The position numbers and the translations under genes were made by a program. DNA of 38,535 nucleotides. Source: an uncultured Bacteroidales bacterium (lineage in GTDB: Bacteria; Bacteroidota; Bacteroidia; Bacteroidales; Bacteroidaceae). This document shows, piece after piece, positions 8,822 to 15,821 of this stretch. The notes beneath the pieces were generated by a model. It searched no databases and had not been told where the DNA came from. It worked only from the letters and a program-made list of their open reading frames with translations. The stretch covers positions 1 through 38,535 of the forward strand of contig CACYMI010000034.1 of the NCBI GenBank assembly GCA_902775385.1, written 5' to 3'. Numbering within the stretch: the first letter of the stretch is position 1; every line of letters starts with the position of its first letter.

Positions 8822-10404
8822 TGGCAAAAGTCAAACCTGAGAAGAAAGTAAAAGCGGATAAGCCGGAAAAGAGGCGCCGGGTAGTGTGCCTGCCCGTGCT
8901 GCCGGTCTTTTTCGCGGCAGTGCTGATATGGGCATCGTGGTACTATGGGAGCGTCTTCCAACTGAGTCGCGACTACAGTTTCTGGGTGGCGGATACTCGT
9001 CAGCTGGATTTCATCCTGTCCTGTTCCTTCGGTAACCTGCGTTATGTGGGCCGGGCACTGCTGATGACCTATAAGTATCCGTTGCTTGGCGGATTCCTGA
9101 TGGCTTCCATGCTTACGCTGGGCTCCTGGCTGGCTGGATATTGCTGGCGACTGAATGCGAAGTGGCGTGCCATCCAGTATCTGCCTGCGCTGGCTTATAT
9201 GGGAACTGTCACCTATAAAGGGTTTGACATCTTCTTCGAGGGTGAGGCGGGATATATCATGGGCATCCCGTTCCTGGTATTGCTGGTGCTTGCCATCTGG
9301 GGCATCATGATCAGAAGTTTCAGCCGGAAGCCCGTTCCGGCCCTGGTCGGTATCCCCAGGGATGAGACGCCGCGTCAGAACTGCGTGCAGTTTGCGCTTA
9401 TCGCTCTCTGTATGGCTGCCATAGTGGGCTTTGACATGTGGCAGCGTCCATATGTGCGTGTTGTATGCCGACTGATTGAGATGGAGTATGACCAGGACTG
9501 GGAGGGCATACAGAAGCTGGCCCGGGCCAATGCCAGCATGAGCAACCGTCCCATGGCCTGTGCCTATGCCATCGCACTGGTACAGACGGAACAGATTGCC
9601 GAGCGTATGTACGATATACGTCTTGACTATGACTCGCTCTTTATTAACGGTATGGAGGGACAGCATAACAATGCAAGTAGCCTGTATGTGCCCGAGGGAA
9701 ATTACTATGGCGGTTTCATTGAGCCCTCGATGCGTTCGGCCATGGAGCAGATGGTGATGACCGGTCCCACCATCCGCCTGCTCAGGCTGCTGACCAAATG
9801 CGCGCTCGTAAGGGGTGAGTGGGTCTTGGCCGAGAAATACCTGACCATACTACGGCAGGTTCCCTTCGAGGGCGGTTTCTGTGAGAAGTACGGTGCCATG
9901 GTAGGGAAGGATTCGCTGGTGAATGCCGACCCTGAGATTGCCAAGATTCGCCTGACGGAACCTATTCATGACTGCTTCGAGAGCCAGTTCCAGCAACCGC
10001 TCTTCATGGGTTACAATCTGATGCTCGTGGAGGGCCGTAGCGCCAACGCGCTTATCAACAGCCTGTGTGTATGCCTGTACACCAAGCTGATGCCGCAGTT
10101 TGTGGAACGCCTGCAGCCGCTGGTGGGTACCACGCCTCCCAGTATCATCATGGACGGTATCCTGCTGGCTGCCAATAAGAATCCGGGACTGGAGCGGAAC
10201 TTCACGGGTATGGACCTGCGCATTCCCAGGATACAGAGTTTCCTGAATAGTGTACAACCCTATATGAGTGACCGTCCGGGTCATGCCTACGAGCTGTTCG
10301 ACAAATACAAGGGCTACTATCCCTACTACTATTTCTTCGGTAACCTGAAGGCAACCAGAAAGGGATACACCACGCTGGAGACGTCAAGTTCGGGAGTGAA
10401 TTAG
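8821..10404 (+). CDS. Polytopic membrane protein, DUF6057-like
   Basis: A 527-residue integral membrane protein with a Lys-rich cytoplasmic N-terminus (KVKPEKKVKADKPEKRRR) and five to six hydrophobic segments within the first ~215 residues (about 22-42, 80-104, 118-138, 146-168, 187-207). The C-terminal ~300 residues are soluble and helical, with a TPR-like look. It matches my recollection of the DUF6057 family of Bacteroidales; no function is established that I know of. It starts on the last base of the M60 stop codon (TAATG) and is followed after a heptamer array by a CxxCH lipoprotein. The three probably form one transcription unit concerned with the envelope. Family assignment is from memory. 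Confidence 0.8.
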   Translation: MAKVKPEKKVKADKPEKRRRVVCLPVLPVFFAAVLIWASWYYGSVFQLSRDYSFWVADTRQLDFILSCSFGNLRYVGRALLMTYKYPLLGGFLMASMLTLGSWLAGYCWRLNAKWRAIQYLPALAYMGTVTYKGFDIFFEGEAGYIMGIPFLVLLVLAIWGIMIRSFSRKPVPALVGIPRDETPRQNCVQFALIALCMAAIVGFDMWQRPYVRVVCRLIEMEYDQDWEGIQKLARANASMSNRPMACAYAIALVQTEQIAERMYDIRLDYDSLFINGMEGQHNNASSLYVPEGNYYGGFIEPSMRSAMEQMVMTGPTIRLLRLLTKCALVRGEWVLAEKYLTILRQVPFEGGFCEKYGAMVGKDSLVNADPEIAKIRLTEPIHDCFESQFQQPLFMGYNLMLVEGRSANALINSLCVCLYTKLMPQFVERLQPLVGTTPPSIIMDGILLAANKNPGLERNFTGMDLRIPRIQSFLNSVQPYMSDRPGHAYELFDKYKGYYPYYYFFGNLKATRKGYTTLETSSSGVN

Positions 10405-10413
10405 GAAGTTAAA

Positions 10414-10476
10414 AGTGAAGAATGAAAAGTGAAGAATGAAGAGTGAAGAATGAAGAATGAAGAGTGAAGAATGAAA
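10414..10476. repeat. Nine-unit heptamer array that supplies a start codon
   Basis: AGTGAAG and AATGAAG/A units in strict phase: AGTGAAG, AATGAAA, AGTGAAG, AATGAAG, AGTGAAG, AATGAAG, AATGAAG, AGTGAAG, AATGAAA. The ATG at 10471 of the following lipoprotein gene is bases 2-4 of the last unit. The array begins 9 nt after the upstream stop. Confidence 0.9.
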
Positions 10477-12063
10477 TACAGACATTATATATTAGTTGCT
10501 ATGGCAGCCTTGCTGACTGCCTGCGGAAAGCCCAAGGCTGAGGTGCCGGAACAGTATTCGCAGCTGGAGGAAAATGCGGATATCTGGCCTGACTATACGG
10601 ATATTATTGTGCCTCCTAATATCGCTCCGCTGAACTTTATGGTACGTGACGGGCAGGCAGACGCGTTTGTGGCGCATCTTCAGGGCAGGGGAGCGGAACT
10701 GCTGGCTTCTGCTGGTGATGACGGTGTGGTGCAGATGGATATGACAGAATGGAAGCATCTGCTGGATGCCAGCAAAGGTGCGGACATCAAGGTGTCAGTG
10801 TATGCCAGAAGGGGTGATAAGTGGATTTGCTTCAAACCCTATACCCTGAGTGTGGCGGAGGAGCCTGTTGATGCCTACCTGAGCTACCGTCTGATACCGC
10901 CCAGCTATGAGCTGTACCGTCAGTTGGGTATTTACCAGCGTGACCTTACCAGTTGGGAGGTGCGTACCATATACGAGAACAACCGTGAATACAAGGACGG
11001 TGAGAACCATTGTATCAATTGTCATAATTACCGTAGCAACAGTTCAGCTGACATGATGTTCCATGTCAGGGCCAACTATGCCGGTACCGTTATCGTTCAG
11101 AACGGCAAGGCGCATAAAGTGCAGATGAAGGACAGTACCATCCTCTCGGCCGGTGTTTATCCGTCATGGCATCCCAAGGAGAACCTGATAGCTTTCTCAA
11201 CCAATAAGACCGGACAGGCGTTCCACGTCTATCATCCTGAGAAGGTGGAGGTGATGGATCAGTCAAGCGATTTGCTCCTTTACGATGTGACCCGGAATGA
11301 GGTACGGCATATCCTGCGCACAACCAATGATCTGGAGACCTTCCCCTGCTGGGCTCCCGACGGCAGGAAGCTTTATTACTGTCAGGCTGATATCTCCTCG
11401 CTGATTAAGCCTGAATTGCCCGACAGCACCCGGCCTACCCAGCTGCTGTTTACCTATGACAGTATTTACTACAACCTGATGTCAATAAGCTTTGATGCCA
11501 AGACGCTCAGGTTCGGTGAGCCTGAGGTGGAAGTGGATGCGGCCTCGATGCAAAGGAGTATCAGTGTTCCCAGGGTGAGCCCTGACGGAAGATATGTACT
11601 ATACACACAGGGTAATTACGGCCAGTTCCATATCTGGCATAAGACTGCCGACCTCTGGGTGAAGGATTTGCAGACGGGTAACTGCTATGCGCTGAGCCAG
11701 GCCAACAGTCCGGATGCCGACAGTTTCCACTCCTGGAGCAGTAACGGCCGCTGGATGGCCTTTGCCAGCCGCAGGATGGACGGTAACTACTCCCGCGTCT
11801 TCCTGGCCTATTTCGATAAGAACGGTCAGGCCCATAAGGCTTTTGTCATCCCGCAGGAGGATCCGCAGATGAATATTCTGCTGCTGAAGAGCTTCAATGT
11901 ACCCGAGCTTACCAAGGATGCTGTCAGCATCTCTACGGAGGATCTCCGCAAATGCATATACGAGACCGAGGCGGAGAATGCCAGGTACATTCCCACTGAC
12001 GCCACCTTCCGACATCAGACCCCCCGGGCAGATGGTGTTACCGGCGCCAGCAGGCGCCATTAG
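10471..12063 (+). CDS. Lipoprotein with CxxCH haem-type motif and TolB-like PD40 repeats
   Basis: A 530-residue exported lipoprotein: lipobox LTAC with the acylated Cys at position 18. A single cytochrome c type motif CINCH (C181, C184, H185) sits in NHCINCHNYRSN, and a C-terminal region (about 215-470) has TolB/PD40-like beta-propeller blades, e.g. YPSWHPKENLIAFS, FPCWAPDGRKLYY, VPRVSPDGRYVLYT and HSWSSNGRWMAFAS. Haem attachment is possible but unproven; the motif could instead bind metal. The start codon lies in the last unit of an AGTGAAG/AATGAAG array; no clear Shine-Dalgarno is present, which is usual in Bacteroidetes. The stop TAG overlaps the next array. It lies in the M60-DUF6057 unit, which suggests a role with the membrane protein at the envelope. 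Confidence 0.82.
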   Translation: MKYRHYILVAMAALLTACGKPKAEVPEQYSQLEENADIWPDYTDIIVPPNIAPLNFMVRDGQADAFVAHLQGRGAELLASAGDDGVVQMDMTEWKHLLDASKGADIKVSVYARRGDKWICFKPYTLSVAEEPVDAYLSYRLIPPSYELYRQLGIYQRDLTSWEVRTIYENNREYKDGENHCINCHNYRSNSSADMMFHVRANYAGTVIVQNGKAHKVQMKDSTILSAGVYPSWHPKENLIAFSTNKTGQAFHVYHPEKVEVMDQSSDLLLYDVTRNEVRHILRTTNDLETFPCWAPDGRKLYYCQADISSLIKPELPDSTRPTQLLFTYDSIYYNLMSISFDAKTLRFGEPEVEVDAASMQRSISVPRVSPDGRYVLYTQGNYGQFHIWHKTADLWVKDLQTGNCYALSQANSPDADSFHSWSSNGRWMAFASRRMDGNYSRVFLAYFDKNGQAHKAFVIPQEDPQMNILLLKSFNVPELTKDAVSISTEDLRKCIYETEAENARYIPTDATFRHQTPRADGVTGASRRH

Positions 12064-12141
12064 TGAAGAGTGAGACCCCTCTCCGACTCCCCCGAGGGGG
12101 AGGGAAAGTGAAAAGTGAAGAGTGAAAATTGAAGAGTGAAG
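12062..12141. repeat. Heptamer array interrupted by a G/C-rich REP-like palindrome
   Basis: Units AGTGAAG and AGTGAGA (12062-12075) are followed by a palindrome of about 32 nt (CTCCC...GGGAG core, about 12075-12106). Five more phased units then follow: AGTGAAA, AGTGAAG, AGTGAAA, ATTGAAG, AGTGAAG (12107-12141). It looks like a palindromic element inserted into a heptamer array. A second REP-like remnant (TCCCTTACGAGGGAG) lies at 12192-12206, just before nagB. Confidence 0.8.
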
Positions 12142-12226
12142 AATCAAACAACTTTTTTTAATAACCATAGACCCACAGCCCTGATTGTCTATCCCTTACG
12201 AGGGAGTATGGAGAGGGCCTGAACAG

Positions 12227-13018
12227 ATGAGAGTAATCATCAATCCTGATTATGCCACACTTTCAAAGTGGGCAGCAAACTATGTCGCAGCTAAGATCAA
12301 TGCTGCTAACCCTACTGCAGAGAAGCCCTTCAAGCTGGGTTGCCCTACAGGTTCCTCACCCTTAGGCCTGTACAAGGAGCTTATTGCCCTGAACAAGGCC
12401 GGCAAGGTTTCCTTCCAGAATGTTGTCACCTTCAACATGGACGAGTATGTGAACCTGCCCGAGGAGCATCCTGAGTCTTACCATAGCTTTATGTGGACCA
12501 ACTTCTTCTCACATATCGACATCAAGAAGGAGAATGTTCATATCCTGAACGGAAACGCTCCTGATCTGGCAGCAGAGTGCGCTGCTTATGAGCAGGCTAT
12601 CGTTGATGCCGGTGGTATTGACTTGTTCATGGGCGGTATCGGTCCTGACGGTCATATTGCCTTCAACGAGCCCGGTTCATCTCTGACTTCACGTACCCGT
12701 GTGAAGACCTTGACGACTGACACTATCATTGCCAACTGCCGTTTCTTCGACAATGACGTGAACAAGGTTCCTAAGACTGCCCTTACCGTTGGTGTAGGTA
12801 CTGTCATGGATGCCAAGGAGGTGCTGATCGTGGTGAACGGTCACAACAAGGCACGTGCCCTGCAGCACGGTGTTGAGGAAGGTGTCAGCCAGATGTGGAC
12901 AATCTCTGCCCTGCAGATGCATCCCCATGCCATTATCGTTTGTGACGAGGCTGCCTGCGGTGAGCTGAAAGTTGACACTTACAAGTACTTCAAGGATATC
13001 GAGAAGAACAATTTATAA
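12227..13018 (+). CDS. nagB: Glucosamine-6-phosphate deaminase
   Basis: Converts glucosamine-6-phosphate to fructose-6-phosphate and ammonia, the last dedicated step of N-acetylglucosamine catabolism, in the cytoplasm. The protein has 263 residues (E. coli NagB: 266). Catalytic residues fall at the E. coli positions: D72 in [17 protein letters not shown] and H143 in [17 protein letters not shown]. The phosphate-binding loop is [15 protein letters not shown]. An upstream in-frame ATG (12185) would add 14 residues encoded by a REP-like remnant, so the start at 12227 ([16 protein letters not shown]) is preferred; it matches the family N-terminus. A strong terminator follows. Its position after the M60 block fits use of mucin amino sugars, as inference. 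Confidence 0.97.
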   Translation: MRVIINPDYATLSKWAANYVAAKINAANPTAEKPFKLGCPTGSSPLGLYKELIALNKAGKVSFQNVVTFNMDEYVNLPEEHPESYHSFMWTNFFSHIDIKKENVHILNGNAPDLAAECAAYEQAIVDAGGIDLFMGGIGPDGHIAFNEPGSSLTSRTRVKTLTTDTIIANCRFFDNDVNKVPKTALTVGVGTVMDAKEVLIVVNGHNKARALQHGVEEGVSQMWTISALQMHPHAIIVCDEAACGELKVDTYKYFKDIEKNNL

Positions 13019-13019
13019 A

Positions 13020-13049
13020 AAAAACTCCCTCCGGGGAGTTTTTTTTTTG
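13020..13049 (+). terminator. Rho-independent terminator of nagB
   Basis: AAAAACTCCC, short loop, GGGGAGTTTTTTTTTT: a compact stem with a long T tract beginning a few bases after the nagB stop. Confidence 0.9.
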
Positions 13050-13270
13050 GTTAGTGGTTAGTGGTTAGTGGTTAGTGGTTAGCGGTTAGCGGTAAGGGGT
13101 TAGAAGTTAGTGGTTGGTTATTGACAGATTCTGCTTGTTTCATCCTAATAGCCATTATGTTTAATAACTATCCTCTAACCCCTCACCTCTAACTTCTAAC
13201 CCCTAACCTCTAACCCCTCACCACTAACTTCTAACCTCTTACCACTAACTTCTAACCACTTACCTCTTGA
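13049..13270. repeat. Two large heptamer arrays in inverted orientation
   Basis: The left array (13049-13118) has ten phased units of GGTTAGT type. The right array (13173-13270) has fourteen phased units on the complementary theme (CTCTAAC, CCCTCAC, TTCTAAC, CACTAAC and variants). The arms are complementary and could form a long imperfect hairpin over a ~54-nt unique centre. This fills most of the gap between nagB and the next gene; no coding potential is seen in it. Confidence 0.9.
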
Positions 13271-13318
13271 CATAAATCAATAAACTAAAGAAAAAATAAA
13301 AATCATGCTATGGTACTA

Positions 13319-13350
13319 TTGCATGATATCTGAAATAAGAGTAATTTTGC
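13319..13350 (+). promoter_or_regulatory. Canonical Bacteroidetes promoter in front of a possible small RNA
   Basis: TTG at 13319-13321, a 20-nt spacer and TAATTTTGC at 13342-13350, an exact match to the -33/-7 pattern. No coding gene on this strand follows before the next terminator. Confidence 0.7.
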
Positions 13351-13355
13351 AGCGT

Positions 13356-13418
13356 TTTCATGGTATTAGTTTAAGGTTAAGGAAAGATTGGTTGTCGCGA
13401 TGACAACCGTCTTTTTTT
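13356..13418 (+). ncRNA. Candidate small RNA (about 60-65 nt)
   Basis: A promoter with ideal spacing is followed about 40 nt later by a perfect 7-bp hairpin (GGTTGTC/GACAACC) and a T8 tract. The predicted transcript contains 'TTCATGGTATTAGTTTAAGG', which I believe recurs in Bacteroidales genomes (recollection, not checked). It runs convergently towards the metallophosphatase gene, ending a few bases from its stop codon. It could instead be a remnant leader or act as a terminator for that gene, although the T tract is on the plus strand. Confidence 0.45.
13390..13418 (+). terminator. Rho-independent terminator of the candidate small RNA
   Basis: Stem GGTTGTC (13390-13396) with GACAACC (13402-13408), loop GCGAT, then GTC and T8. 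Confidence 0.75.
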
Positions 13419-13424
13419 TATATC

Positions 13425-14285
13425 CTATTCAACTTCCAGGTCGAAGGTTCCTATGAAACGGGCATTTTTGCCTGTATGATCCACCACTACCTGATTTCCG
13501 TCCCTGTCCGTCACATACTCCTCATGTTTGAAATAGGTATGTGAGTGGCCGCCTAACAGCACATCAATGCCGGAGGTATGCGCAATGAAATCTTTGTCAT
13601 GGTCAGGCTCGTCGGTCCATCCCAGATGACTCAGGCAAATCACCACGTCGCATTTTTCCTCATGGCGCAGTTTGTCAATGACGGGCTGAGCCGCCTTGGC
13701 AGGTCTGGTGTACCTCATACCTTCATAGTTTTGTCCCACAATCAGTCCCTTGGGTTGCGGACATACTCCGAAGATACCTACCCTTATGCCGTTACGCTCC
13801 ACTACAATATAGGGTTTTACCAGCCCTTCACACGGGGTGCCGGTGAAGTCGTAATTACAGCATACAATGGGAAAAGTTGCCATACGGAAGAGGCGTGCCA
13901 TATTCTCCAGGCCGAAGTCGAACTCGTGATTTCCTATCGTTACCGCATCATACTGCATCAGGTTCATCAGCTTCACCTCTACCTCACCCTTATACAGGTT
14001 GTAATAGACACTGCCTTGCGAGAAGTCGCCGCAGTCAAGGGTCAGCATCGCGTCCGGGTGTTCCTCCCTCAGTTTACGGAACAGGGATACCCTGCGTATG
14101 AATCCGCCCTTGTTGGCCTGGGCCGTGTCGCTGAAGTTAGGTGAAATGGGTTCCACACACGAATGTGTATCGCTGGTGTGAACGATAAAGAGCTTCTTCG
14201 GCTGAGCAGAGAGAGCATTGAAAGTTGAAAGTTGAAAGTTGAAAGTTGAAAAAAGAATAACGAATAATAATCTTGTATGTTTCAT
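13425..14285 (-). CDS. Exported metallophosphatase, 5'-nucleotidase N-terminal domain
   Basis: The catalytic half of a UshA-type 5'-nucleotidase, 286 residues, exported. Calcineurin-like metal motifs are visible: HTSDTH near residue 36, LDCGDFSQG, the GNHEFDFG motif and GGHSHTY near the C-terminus. The substrate-specificity C-terminal domain is missing and is encoded by the neighbouring gene upstream (14382-15137), the split arrangement I recall from Bacteroides. The signal peptide is odd: after MKHTRLLFVILF it contains STFNFQLSTFN, translated from four CAACTTT heptamers (14221-14248), before ALSAQ. Start at 14285 chosen as the only ATG giving a signal peptide. It is probably co-transcribed with the upstream gene (96-nt gap). 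Confidence 0.92.
   Translation of the reverse strand: MKHTRLLFVILFSTFNFQLSTFNALSAQPKKLFIVHTSDTHSCVEPISPNFSDTAQANKGGFIRRVSLFRKLREEHPDAMLTLDCGDFSQGSVYYNLYKGEVEVKLMNLMQYDAVTIGNHEFDFGLENMARLFRMATFPIVCCNYDFTGTPCEGLVKPYIVVERNGIRVGIFGVCPQPKGLIVGQNYEGMRYTRPAKAAQPVIDKLRHEEKCDVVICLSHLGWTDEPDHDKDFIAHTSGIDVLLGGHSHTYFKHEEYVTDRDGNQVVVDHTGKNARFIGTFDLEVE
14221..14248. repeat. Heptamer array translated inside a signal peptide
   Basis: Four exact AAAGTTG units in a row. On the minus strand they read CAACTTT and encode S-T-F-N-F-Q-L with a 7-residue period within the metallophosphatase signal peptide. Confidence 0.9.
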
Positions 14286-14366
14286 TTTTTTATGATGGGC
14301 TTTATGGGCTTGTTGGGTTTAATAGGGTTAAATGGGGCGATTGCTACTCACCGCGGCAGCAAATTC

Positions 14367-14394
14367 TTCACTCTTCATCCTTCATTCTTCACTT
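14367..14394. repeat. Heptamer array that supplies a stop codon
   Basis: On the minus strand the units are AGTGAAG, AATGAAG, GATGAAG and AGTGAAG. The last residues Ser-Glu-Glu and the TGA stop (14382-14384) of the nucleotidase C-terminal gene are read from the first two units. Confidence 0.85.
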
Positions 14395-15137
14395 ATGGTG
14401 ATTCTCCCTTCCATCTTGCTGTCGATGATGCGGTGCTTGATGACGCTTTCCATCAGCACATCGCGGGCTTTCAGTCCGATCTCATGACGCTTACGGGCTT
14501 TCTTCAGGGCGTACATTTTGTCGTTTCCCTCAGCCAGGTAGTCCAGGGTGGCGACTGTATAGGTGCGTTTGCGTGAGATCTTCTGGCCGTGGATGGTGGC
14601 ACTGACCAACTTATTGTCCTTGGTAATCACTATTCTAACACTGCCGCTAACACCCTCGCCGCCAACGGCGGCGATGTCTTGCATCAGTCTGATCATGTCC
14701 TTCCCTTTCATCTCCAATACAACCAGACTGTTCTCGAAGGGAGAGATAAGGATGATATCCCCCCTGCGGACAATGCCTTTCGGCATGTTGTTGCGCAGAC
14801 CGCCTATGTTAACCAGGCCCATGTCGGCTGGGGGCAGTCCGGTGGCTGTGCTTCCCTCTACCATCATATCGGCTGCCCAGTTGCTGAGCAGACTCTCAGG
14901 TCTGCCGGGACTCATCGCAACCCGGCTCATACCCAATACGGGGGACATGATGCTGTCCACTCCTGTTTTGTAAGGCGCTACGGTGGCCAGTGCCTGCGAG
15001 TCGGGCATGGCATCCCATTCGCCGGTTACCTCAATGCGTTTCCATTTGGCGGACTTCACTCTGTATTGCTGAGCCACAGCGGATTGAAGTACGAAGAGTG
15101 GCAGAATCAATAAAATTGTTCTTAACTTATGCTTCAT
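14382..15137 (-). CDS. Exported 5'-nucleotidase C-terminal domain protein
   Basis: A 251-residue exported protein matching the 5'-nucleotidase C-terminal (substrate-binding) domain: 'SNWAADMMVEG', 'DMGLVNIGGLRNNMPKGIVRRGDI', 'PFENSLVVLEMKGKDM' and 'RTYTVATLDYLAEGND'. The metallophosphatase domain is the next gene on the same strand, so together the pair forms one periplasmic nucleotidase that releases nucleosides and phosphate (inferred). The start is placed at 15137 (MKHKLRTILLILPLFVLQSAVAQ, a good signal peptide); an upstream in-frame ATG at 15167 would put MYFCAEKDNV before it and overlap the promoter. The stop is inside a heptamer array. Confidence 0.9.
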   Translation of the reverse strand: MKHKLRTILLILPLFVLQSAVAQQYRVKSAKWKRIEVTGEWDAMPDSQALATVAPYKTGVDSIMSPVLGMSRVAMSPGRPESLLSNWAADMMVEGSTATGLPPADMGLVNIGGLRNNMPKGIVRRGDIILISPFENSLVVLEMKGKDMIRLMQDIAAVGGEGVSGSVRIVITKDNKLVSATIHGQKISRKRTYTVATLDYLAEGNDKMYALKKARKRHEIGLKARDVLMESVIKHRIIDSKMEGRITISEE

Positions 15138-15155
15138 AACATTGTCTTTTTCTGC

Positions 15156-15164
15156 GCAAAAATA
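15156..15164 (-). promoter_or_regulatory. -7 box of the split 5'-nucleotidase operon
   Basis: The minus strand reads TATTTTTGC, an exact TAnnTTTGC match about 19 nt upstream of the ATG at 15137. It supports the shorter start. Confidence 0.55.
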
Positions 15165-15194
15165 CATAATTTTACATAAAAAGCAAAAACTATC

Positions 15195-15222
15195 AACTCT
15201 AAACTTTCAACTTTCAACTTTT
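15195..15222. repeat. Heptamer array upstream of the rplS promoter
   Basis: Units AACTCTA, AACTTTC, AACTTTC, AACTTTT, ending 6 nt before the rplS -7 box; the array occupies the -33 region. Confidence 0.75.
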
Positions 15223-15227
15223 TATCA

Positions 15228-15236
15228 TACCTTTGC
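15228..15236 (+). promoter_or_regulatory. -7 box of rplS
   Basis: TACCTTTGC, an exact consensus match, 89 nt upstream of the rplS ATG. The -33 region has been replaced by the heptamer array and has no TTTG. Confidence 0.65.
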
Positions 15237-15248
15237 ACCCGCTTTCCC

Positions 15249-15288
15249 ATAGGTCGCTGGCAGGAAGAGTGTGACCTGTTATGCCTAT
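15249..15288 (+). promoter_or_regulatory. Structured leader of rplS with two competing pairings
   Basis: In the ~80-nt leader an outer helix ATAGG/CCTAT (15249-15253 with 15284-15288) encloses alternatives: AGGTC/GACCT (15251-15255 with 15273-15277) or CAGG/CCTG (15261-15264 with 15275-15278). The pairings share bases and cannot all form. It may be an autoregulatory ribosomal-protein leader; this is inference. Confidence 0.35.
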
Positions 15289-15324
15289 CGGTGATCGACA
15301 AACAATTTTTAAACATAAGCGAAA

Positions 15325-15693
15325 ATGGCTGATTTAATTAAAATTGCTGAAGAAGCATTTGCTACCGGTAAGCAGCACCCCTCATTCAAGGCTGGTGACA
15401 CAGTAACCGTAGCATACAAAATTGTCGAGGGTAACAAGGAGCGTATCCAGCTTTACCGTGGTGTAGTAATCAAGATTTCCGGTCACGGTGAGAAGAAGCG
15501 CTTCACTGTTCGTAAGATGTCCGGTACCGTTGGTGTTGAGCGTATCTTCCCCATCGAGTCTCCCAACATCGACAGCATTACCGTAAACAAGGTTGGTAAG
15601 GTACGTCGCGCCAAGCTGTACTACCTGCGTAACCTCACTGGTAAGAAGGCACGTATCGCTGAAAAGCGTGTTGCCGTTAAGGAGGCTGAATAA
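15325..15693 (+). CDS. rplS: 50S ribosomal protein L19
   Basis: A 122-residue large-subunit protein located at the interface with the small subunit. Family signatures: [64 protein letters not shown] and [18 protein letters not shown]. The length is normal, with the slightly extended C-terminus seen in Bacteroidetes. It is monocistronic: its own promoter (15228-15236), a structured leader and a strong terminator (15721-15762). Confidence 0.98.
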   Translation: MADLIKIAEEAFATGKQHPSFKAGDTVTVAYKIVEGNKERIQLYRGVVIKISGHGEKKRFTVRKMSGTVGVERIFPIESPNIDSITVNKVGKVRRAKLYYLRNLTGKKARIAEKRVAVKEAE

Positions 15694-15720
15694 GAACTTC
15701 CTACTCTTAAGCAAGAATCA

Positions 15721-15762
15721 AGAAAAAGCATCAGGATATAATTTCCTGGTGCTTTTTCTTTG
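15721..15762 (+). terminator. Rho-independent terminator of rplS
   Basis: Stem AGAAAAAGCATCAGGA with TCCTGGTGCTTTTTCTT (one G-T pair), loop TATAATT. Its T tract also carries the TTTG of the next promoter. Confidence 0.9.
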
Positions 15763-15790
15763 TTTATAATAAAAAACCATTTAACTTTGC
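15759..15790 (+). promoter_or_regulatory. Promoter of the alpha-galactosidase gene
   Basis: TTTG at 15759-15762, a 19-nt spacer and TAACTTTGC at 15782-15790: a textbook Bacteroidetes promoter, 31 nt upstream of the ATG. Confidence 0.8.
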
Positions 15791-15821
15791 CGTGCAAGTT
15801 TACTCCTTATAACAAAAAGCT

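Noticed and set aside
8785..9666. 293-codon frame on the minus strand over the DUF6057-like gene
   Set aside because: The plus-strand gene has clear membrane segments and coupling to M60; the antisense frame has composition typical of a shadow.
12185..12226. Longer start for nagB
   Set aside because: The extra 14 residues come from a REP-like remnant and the family N-terminus and catalytic numbering (D72, H143) match the ATG at 12227.
13049..13270. CRISPR array
   Set aside because: Units are 7 nt with no spacers, and no cas genes are nearby.
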